The notes beneath the pieces were generated by a model. The model made no database searches. It worked only from the letters and a program-made list of their open reading frames with translations, and was not told the DNA's origin. A program made the position numbers and the translations under genes. Positions 6,475 to 11,201 of a stretch of 11,201 bases of DNA are shown here, in pieces. Origin of the DNA: Eudoraea sp. (GTDB lineage Bacteria > Bacteroidota > Bacteroidia > Flavobacteriales > Flavobacteriaceae); assembly GCA_013042925.1 (NCBI GenBank), contig JABDPH010000532.1, positions 1-11,201 of the forward strand. Reading direction: 5' to 3'. Each line of letters starts with the position of its first letter. Position 1 is the first letter of the stretch.

Positions 6475-7635
6475 ATGAAATATTTAGGGGTTTGCATGCT
6501 ATTTTTTATTGTATTGGCATGCGGGGAAAGAAATTTAAAAAAGACAGATAGACAAGATGTTGTAAAAGAAGGCCAAAGGTGGTCTGCTAAGCAAGCATGG
6601 GATTGGTATAATGATAGGCCCTGGTATTTGGGCGCAAATTTTAATCCTAGTTCTTCCATAAATCAACTTGAATTCTGGCAGGAAGATACCTTTGATCCTG
6701 AAACCATTGACAGGGAATTAAAATGGTCGGCAGATTTGGGAATGAATCTTCATCGGGTATATCTCCATAATTTGCTATGGGAACAAGATTCAATTGGCTT
6801 TTTAAATCGTCTGGAAAATTATTTAGGATTGGCTGAAAAATATAACATAAAGACTATGTTTGTTTTACTTGATGATGTGTGGCATCCAATTCCTAAACCG
6901 GGAGTTCAGCCACAACCTGTTCCGCACGTACATAATTCAGGATGGGTACAGTCTCCGGGTGCTGAAATTCTTGGGGATAGTACCAGACATCATGAACTGG
7001 AATCGTACATCAAAGGAGTAGTTCGGCACTTTGCCAAAGATGATAGGGTTTTGGTTTGGGATCTCTATAATGAGCCCGATAATGTAGCCGGTCAGCCTGG
7101 AAGACGGCAACTGGAAGTGGACAATAAACATGTATATTCACTAATGCTCTTGAAAAAAGTAATGAAATGGGCAAGAGAAATAAACCCGAGTCAACCTTTG
7201 ACTACTGGTATATGGAGGGGAAATATTGACCATTGGGGTACCCCGGATAGCCTGCCTGCTTTGGATAGTTATATGCTTGTGAATTCTGATATCATTTCAT
7301 TTCATGCATATGATGGGGAAATAGATAATGTAAAAAAGAAAATTACTGAACTTCAAAAGTATAATAGGCCCTTATTTTGCACAGAGTATCTCGCGAGAGG
7401 AGTGGGTAATACCTTTGAAAGTGTGCTGCCAATTCTTAAAGAAAATAAAATTGCTGCTATCAATTGGGGATTTGTATCTGGTAAGACGAATACTATTTAT
7501 CCCTGGAAAAGCTGGGATTCTGCATTCACCGAGGAACCTGAAATCTGGCATCACGACATTCTAAGGCCCAATGGTTCTCCTTTTTCCGTAGAAGAGACAG
7601 ATTTTATAAAACAGCTGAGCAGTAATTCCAAATAA
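6475..7635 (+). CDS. Lipoprotein glycoside hydrolase, clan-A TIM barrel (cellulase/xylanase-like)
   Basis: This is a 386-residue exported glycoside hydrolase of the GH5-like clan-A kind, which hydrolyses with retention using two glutamates. The signal peptide ends in the lipobox VLAC, with lipidation at Cys16, followed by GERN without a clear surface-export signal. The catalytic domain spans about 40-375. WDLYNEP (195-201) gives the acid/base Glu200, and FCTEYLARG (301-309) the nucleophile Glu304. Other barrel features are GMNLHRVYLH (89-98), HNSGWVQSPG (153-162) and FHAYD (276-280). The combination WYLGANFNPSSSINQLEFW (50-68) plus HNSGWVQSPG matches, from memory, a well-conserved Bacteroidota family annotated variously as cellulase or 1,4-beta-xylanase. 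I know of no activity that fixes its substrate. No carbohydrate-binding module is visible. The ATG at 6475 starts directly with the signal peptide. Fold and catalysis are well supported; substrate is not. Confidence 0.87.
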   Translation: MKYLGVCMLFFIVLACGERNLKKTDRQDVVKEGQRWSAKQAWDWYNDRPWYLGANFNPSSSINQLEFWQEDTFDPETIDRELKWSADLGMNLHRVYLHNLLWEQDSIGFLNRLENYLGLAEKYNIKTMFVLLDDVWHPIPKPGVQPQPVPHVHNSGWVQSPGAEILGDSTRHHELESYIKGVVRHFAKDDRVLVWDLYNEPDNVAGQPGRRQLEVDNKHVYSLMLLKKVMKWAREINPSQPLTTGIWRGNIDHWGTPDSLPALDSYMLVNSDIISFHAYDGEIDNVKKKITELQKYNRPLFCTEYLARGVGNTFESVLPILKENKIAAINWGFVSGKTNTIYPWKSWDSAFTEEPEIWHHDILRPNGSPFSVEETDFIKQLSSNSK

Positions 7636-7840
7636 TTCTTTTGTTCACCAATATTTTGCCAGCTATATGCCTGATTTTTCTATTTAATGATAACTTAATT
7701 CCTGATGTGCGAAAAGAAATCATATAAACTTTTGTTCGTGGCAAATTTGAATATTCTAAATGATTCGGACTTAATGCAGAACAATCCACAATGGAAATCG
7801 CATATACTTACATAAACTGCATTTTTGAATCGAGAGGCTA

Positions 7841-7850
7841 CCGTGCACGG
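7841..7850. promoter_or_regulatory. Palindrome CCGTGCACGG upstream of serB-serA
   Basis: This is a perfect, GC-rich 10-bp palindrome in an otherwise AT-rich gap. It ends 11 bp before the -7 element, where a repressor or activator could contact the promoter. The regulator is unknown. Confidence 0.3.
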
Positions 7851-7861
7851 ATTTAATTTAA

Positions 7862-7869
7862 TAATTTTG
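7862..7869 (+). promoter_or_regulatory. -7 promoter element of serB-serA
   Basis: TAATTTTG matches the Bacteroidota -7 consensus TAnnTTTG exactly and lies 20 bp before the ATG, giving a short leader. No TTTG is present 19-21 nt upstream. An activator could compensate, or the match may be chance. Confidence 0.4.
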
Positions 7870-7889
7870 CGTCTTAATTTTTATAAAGA

Positions 7890-9782
7890 ATGACAGAAGT
7901 GGGTCGTAAGTACGTATTTGATTTTGATAGTACATTAACCAGGGTAGAAGCCCTCGATGTGTTGGCGGAAATGACACTGCAAGGCAAGTCTAACCGGGAT
8001 GACGTTATTCATGAAATTCAGGAAATCACCAATCTTGGAATTGATGGGGATATTTCCTTTACAGAATCGCTGGAAAGAAGGATAAAACTCTTAAAAGCGA
8101 ATAAGAATGATTTAAACCCACTTGTAGACGAGTTAAAGCAAAAAATTTCAAAGTCTATTGCCGCTAACAAGGAATTTTTTGAAAAGTACTCAGAAGACAT
8201 TTATGTAATTTCCTGTGGATTTAAAGAATTTATAGATCCAATTGTTAAGGAATATAACATTCCATCTGATAGGGTATTTGCCAATACATTTAAATTTGAT
8301 GAAGAAGGAAACATTATAGGTTTTGACGAAAAGAATGTACTTGCAACCCATAATGGTAAAATAGAATGTCTTAAGCAGCTCGATCTTGAAGGTGAAGTAC
8401 AGGTGATTGGCGATGGTTATAGTGATTATGTCATGCGGGAAGCGGGCATTGCCCACAAATTCTTTGCCTATACAGAAAATGTTCATCGGGAAAAAGCCGC
8501 TGACAATGCAGATCATGTTGCACCCAATTTGGATGAATTTTTATTTGTAAACGACCTGCCCAGAAGCCTTTCTTATCCAAAAAATAGAATTAAGATTCTC
8601 TTGCTGGAAAATGTACATCCAGTTGCATTTGACAATCTTTCGGAAGATGGTTTTTCCGTAGAACTTATAGAAGAAAGTTTATCCGAAGATGAGCTTATTA
8701 AAAAAATCAAAGGAGTACATGTCCTGGGAATCCGTTCTAAAACCAGGCTTACTCCTAAAGTACTTGATGCAGCCGATAAACTGCTGGTGGTTGGCGCTTT
8801 TTGTATTGGGACGAAACAGATAGACCTGGATTATTGCAAGAAGAAAGGGGTTGTGGTTTTTAATGCACCATACAGCAATACGAGGTCTGTTGTGGAATTG
8901 GCTATTGGCCAAATTATTATGTTGTTCCGAAATGTTTTTACCAGGAGTACTGAACTACACAGTGGAATATGGAATAAGACAGCAATTAATTCAAAAGAAG
9001 TCCGGGGTAAAAATCTGGGTATTGTGGGTTATGGTAATATAGGAAAGCAAATGTCTGTACTGGCAGAGGCAATAGGGATGAGAGTTTATTACTATGATAT
9101 AGAGGACAGATTAGCTTTGGGTAATGCAATAAAATGTGATACTCTTGAAGATTTATTGAATGTATCTGACGTGGTGTCTTTGCACCTGGATGACAACAAA
9201 GCCAATCATAATTTTATTGGTGAGCGTGAAATTAACCAAATGCGTGATGGTGCAATGCTTTTGAATCTTTCAAGAGGTTTTGTAGTGGAAATACCGGCCC
9301 TGGTAGAAGCCCTAAAAAGGGGTAAGCTAAGTGGTGCGTCGATAGATGTATTTCCCCATGAACCGAAGTCTAATGGACCATTTGCATCGGCGCTGCAGGG
9401 AATTCCCAATGTTATTCTAACTCCCCATATCGGAGGAAGTACCGAGGAAGCACAAAGAGATATTGCAGATTTTGTTCCTAACAAAATTATGTATTATATC
9501 AACTCCGGTAATACTGTAGATGCGGTCAACTTTCCGAATATTCGTCTGCCTAAACAGAATAAAGCTCATAGGTTCTTGCACATTCACAGAAATGTTCCTG
9601 GAATTATGGCCAAAATCAATGAGGTCCTCGCTACTTATGAGATGAATATTTCTGGACAATACCTGTCAACGGATAGTGATGTAGGTTACGTAATAACCGA
9701 TTTGGACAGGGATTATAATAAAGAGGTAATTAAAGCGCTGAAGAAAGTAGAAAACACAATTAAATTCAGAGTTCTGTATTAA
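7890..9782 (+). CDS. serA: SerB-SerA fusion: phosphoserine phosphatase plus 3-phosphoglycerate dehydrogenase
   Basis: This 630-residue cytosolic protein joins the last and first enzymes of serine biosynthesis. Residues 1 to about 220 are a HAD phosphatase of the SerB type: DFDST (11-15, with nucleophile Asp11 and Asp13), Ser108 in the ISCG motif, Lys157, and GDGYSD (174-179). Residues about 233-550 are the NAD-dependent dehydrogenase: IRSKTRL (281-287), the nucleotide-binding GYGNIG (380-385) with Asp403 at the end of the second strand, Arg462 in LSRG, Glu491 in FPHEP and His513 in TPHIGGST, which form the expected Arg/Glu/His catalytic set. Residues about 560-630 look like a C-terminal ACT domain (HRNVPGIMAKINEVL), which binds serine in characterised SerA. 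Both active sites look complete. SerC, the middle enzyme, is not in the window. The same architecture occurs, from memory, in other flavobacteria. The phosphatase half could act on another substrate; that is the main uncertainty. Confidence 0.93.
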   Translation: MTEVGRKYVFDFDSTLTRVEALDVLAEMTLQGKSNRDDVIHEIQEITNLGIDGDISFTESLERRIKLLKANKNDLNPLVDELKQKISKSIAANKEFFEKYSEDIYVISCGFKEFIDPIVKEYNIPSDRVFANTFKFDEEGNIIGFDEKNVLATHNGKIECLKQLDLEGEVQVIGDGYSDYVMREAGIAHKFFAYTENVHREKAADNADHVAPNLDEFLFVNDLPRSLSYPKNRIKILLLENVHPVAFDNLSEDGFSVELIEESLSEDELIKKIKGVHVLGIRSKTRLTPKVLDAADKLLVVGAFCIGTKQIDLDYCKKKGVVVFNAPYSNTRSVVELAIGQIIMLFRNVFTRSTELHSGIWNKTAINSKEVRGKNLGIVGYGNIGKQMSVLAEAIGMRVYYYDIEDRLALGNAIKCDTLEDLLNVSDVVSLHLDDNKANHNFIGEREINQMRDGAMLLNLSRGFVVEIPALVEALKRGKLSGASIDVFPHEPKSNGPFASALQGIPNVILTPHIGGSTEEAQRDIADFVPNKIMYYINSGNTVDAVNFPNIRLPKQNKAHRFLHIHRNVPGIMAKINEVLATYEMNISGQYLSTDSDVGYVITDLDRDYNKEVIKALKKVENTIKFRVLY

Positions 9783-9825
9783 ACTTCTTTTTTTGAATAG
9801 TAATTCATTAGTCCGCAATAAATAT

Positions 9826-10299
9826 TTATTGGTGATGATACGGTTCATTTCTCAGAATAGTAAATGCTCTGTAAATCTGTTCAACAATAAAAAGGCGGAC
9901 CATTTGATGTGAGAACGTCAATTTGGAGAGACTGATTAGACCATTTGCTTTTTGTTTAATTGCATCACTAAAACCGTAAGGGCCTCCTACTACCAAAACC
10001 CATTCTTTAATTCCTCTATTCATCTGCTTTTGTAATAGTTTGGCAAATTCCACCGACCTGTATTCCATGCCATTTTCATCTAGTAAATAAAGCGATTCAG
10101 GGCTGTCAGCATGTTTCAGGATTAATTCAGCCTCCTTTTCCATTTGATCAGTTACAGAGAGGTTTTTGGTGTTTTTAATATCCGGTAATACCACCAATTC
10201 AAACTTAACATAGTGCTTCAACCTCTTCAGATAAACATCTATGAGCTTCTGTAACTCTGCACTATCCGTTTTTCCTATAACAATAAGTTTTATCCTCAT
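9826..10299 (-). CDS. rlmH: 23S rRNA (pseudouridine1915-N3)-methyltransferase RlmH
   Basis: RlmH methylates N3 of pseudouridine 1915 in helix 69 of 23S rRNA on the assembled 70S ribosome, using S-adenosylmethionine. At 157 residues it is the usual length for this small SPOUT-fold dimer (155 in E. coli). Diagnostic features are the N-terminal MRIKLIVIGK, the cofactor-binding VVGGPYGF (103-110) and the strongly conserved C-terminal knot: LSKLTFSHQMVRLF (124-137), EQIYRAF (140-146) and NEPYHH (151-156). The ATG at 10297-10299 gives the standard N-terminus. It converges with serB-serA across a 43-bp gap and is divergent from nadC across 83 bp. No unusual residues were seen. Confidence 0.97.
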   Translation of the reverse strand: MRIKLIVIGKTDSAELQKLIDVYLKRLKHYVKFELVVLPDIKNTKNLSVTDQMEKEAELILKHADSPESLYLLDENGMEYRSVEFAKLLQKQMNRGIKEWVLVVGGPYGFSDAIKQKANGLISLSKLTFSHQMVRLFIVEQIYRAFTILRNEPYHHQ

Positions 10300-10330
10300 A
10301 TTTTTAAGTTATAATCTTTAGGAAATTGAA

Positions 10331-10363
10331 TTTCTTTATTGGCATATGTTTTTACTAATTTAG
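10331..10363 (+). promoter_or_regulatory. Possible promoter of nadC
   Basis: TTTC (10331-10334) is separated by 21 nt from TAATTTAG (10356-10363). Each element differs from the Bacteroidota consensus TTTG / TAnnTTTG at one base. The predicted leader before the ATG at 10383 is short. AT-rich context makes this tentative. Confidence 0.25.
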
Positions 10364-10382
10364 TACCCTACAAGTTGCAAAA

Positions 10383-11201
10383 ATGATATCAGAAGAACAA
10401 TTCCAAAAGGAGATATCTTTAATAATAGAAAATGCCATACGGGAAGATGTAGGAGATGGGGATCACAGTTCACTTGCGTGTATTCCATCTAATGCAATTG
10501 GCAAGGCTAAACTATTGGTAAAGGATGAATGCATATTAGCCGGAGTTGAATTTGCCAGACAGACTTTTAATTATGTGGATAAGGATTTAAAAATGGAAAT
10601 CCTCATTAATGACGGACAGGAGGTGAATTTTGGGGATCTGGCATTTTATGTGGAAGGACGGTCACAATCTATTTTAAAGGCTGAGAGACTTGTTTTAAAT
10701 GCCATGCAACGCATGAGTGCAATAGCTACAAAAACTAATTATTTTGTTGCCCTTCTGGATGGAACAAAAACAAAAATCCTGGACACTCGTAAAACCACCC
10801 CTGGAATACGAGCTCTTGAAAAATGGGCGGTGACTATAGGAGGAGGGGAGAATCACAGGTTTGCATTGTACGACATGGTTATGTTAAAGGATAACCATAT
10901 TGACTTTGCTGGTGGAATTACCCAGGCAATTAATAAAACCAAACGCTATTTAGAGAAATTAGATAAGGAGTTGAAAATTATAGTTGAGGCAAGAAATTTG
11001 TTGGAAGTTGAGGAAATTCTCCGATCTGAAGGTGTTTTCAGGATTCTCCTGGATAATTTTACCCTTGAGGATACCAGAAAGGCGGTAAAACTTATAGGCA
11101 ATGACTGCTTAACGGAATCGTCCGGCGGAATTAATGAGAATACTATTAGAAAGTATGCCGAATGCGGTGTAGATTATATTTCTTCAGGGGCACTAACGCA
11201 T
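10383..11201 (+). CDS. nadC: Quinolinate phosphoribosyltransferase (carboxylating), NadC, 3' end missing
   Basis: NadC converts quinolinate and phosphoribosyl pyrophosphate to nicotinate mononucleotide, CO2 and pyrophosphate in de novo NAD synthesis. It is cytosolic and usually dimeric. The window holds 273 in-frame codons with no stop. Family members are about 280-290 residues, so only the last dozen or so should be missing. Substrate-binding motifs are clear: the Arg-rich ERLVLNAMQRMSAIAT (101-116), DTRKTTPG (134-141), GGGENHR (153-159), KDNH (169-172), Glu202 in VEARN, Asp224 in LLDN, ESSGGI (245-250) and GVDYISSGALTH (262-273) near the C-terminus. The ATG at 10383 gives a normal N-terminal helix and is the only good start. 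It is divergent from rlmH. The nadA and nadB genes that make quinolinate are not in the window. Confidence 0.96.
   Translation, partial: MISEEQFQKEISLIIENAIREDVGDGDHSSLACIPSNAIGKAKLLVKDECILAGVEFARQTFNYVDKDLKMEILINDGQEVNFGDLAFYVEGRSQSILKAERLVLNAMQRMSAIATKTNYFVALLDGTKTKILDTRKTTPGIRALEKWAVTIGGGENHRFALYDMVMLKDNHIDFAGGITQAINKTKRYLEKLDKELKIIVEARNLLEVEEILRSEGVFRILLDNFTLEDTRKAVKLIGNDCLTESSGGINENTIRKYAECGVDYISSGALTH

Larger units (their letters stand above)
7636..7889. other. Intergenic region upstream of serB-serA
   Basis: This 254-bp AT-rich gap has no convincing gene. It holds a GC-rich 10-bp palindrome and a -7 box close to the downstream start codon. No strong terminator hairpin was seen after the glycoside hydrolase stop. 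Confidence 0.5.

Noticed and set aside
653..7635. Polysaccharide utilisation locus linking the two glycoside hydrolases
   Set aside because: The two genes are on opposite strands, separated by rdgB, the helicase and others, and no SusC, SusD or sensor gene is present.
7604..7789. Small minus-strand open frame between the glycoside hydrolase and serB-serA
   Set aside because: It overlaps the end of the hydrolase gene, has no ribosome site or signal peptide, and its composition does not look coding.
9783..9825. Possible two-way terminator between serB-serA and rlmH (TGAAT-AGTA-ATTCA)
   Set aside because: The stem has five weak pairs, and the T-run lies before rather than after it on the plus strand.
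1..11201. CRISPR arrays, insertion sequences, tRNA or rRNA genes, toxin-antitoxin or defence modules
   Set aside because: I looked on both strands and saw no repeat array, terminal inverted repeats, transposase motifs or RNA gene signatures. The genes are core metabolism, RNA handling and exported hydrolases.

Overview
The window looks like chromosomal core sequence from a marine-type member of the Bacteroidota, most likely a flavobacterium (Flavobacteriia). The evidence is AT-rich DNA, almost no Shine-Dalgarno sequences, candidate promoters of the Bacteroidota type (TTTG / TAnnTTTG), lipoproteins with a Bacteroidota-style charged stretch after the lipidated Cys, a carboxypeptidase-D-like regulatory domain protein, and a SerB-SerA fusion of about 630 residues. 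No genus can be named from the sequence alone.

Layout. A minus-strand block runs from about 5863 down to 1: rdgB (nucleotide-pool sanitation), a DEAD-box RNA helicase with a DbpA-type RNA-binding domain and a basic tail, an exported protein with a carboxypeptidase-like regulatory domain, a lipoprotein alpha-amylase (GH13), and the 5' part of a YkuE-like metallophosphoesterase cut by the left edge. Gaps of 72-158 bp, a hairpin with T-tracts after the helicase and a good -7 box before it suggest several transcription units rather than one operon. A plus-strand block (5938-9782) holds a small membrane methyltransferase of the isoprenylcysteine/phospholipid type, a lipoprotein glycoside hydrolase of the clan-A (GH5-like) kind, and the SerB-SerA fusion. 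It converges on minus-strand rlmH (ribosome modification), which is divergent from nadC (NAD synthesis). nadC runs off the right edge.

How the genes relate. Most are housekeeping: RdgB, the RNA helicase, SerB-SerA, RlmH and NadC. The two exported glycoside hydrolases are on opposite strands more than 4 kb apart, with no SusC/SusD genes in view, so they do not form a polysaccharide utilisation locus here. The amylase is probably displayed on the cell surface (acidic KQEE after the lipid Cys), whereas the second hydrolase has no such signal.

I found no mobile element, CRISPR array, RNA gene, phage or defence module. No clear undescribed system is visible. The best leads are the two-step serine biosynthesis fusion that skips the middle enzyme, a conserved-looking hydrolase of unknown substrate, a receptor-like N-terminal domain without a barrel, a metallophosphoesterase with Lys in place of the usual catalytic His, and a 19-bp palindrome between two divergent genes.
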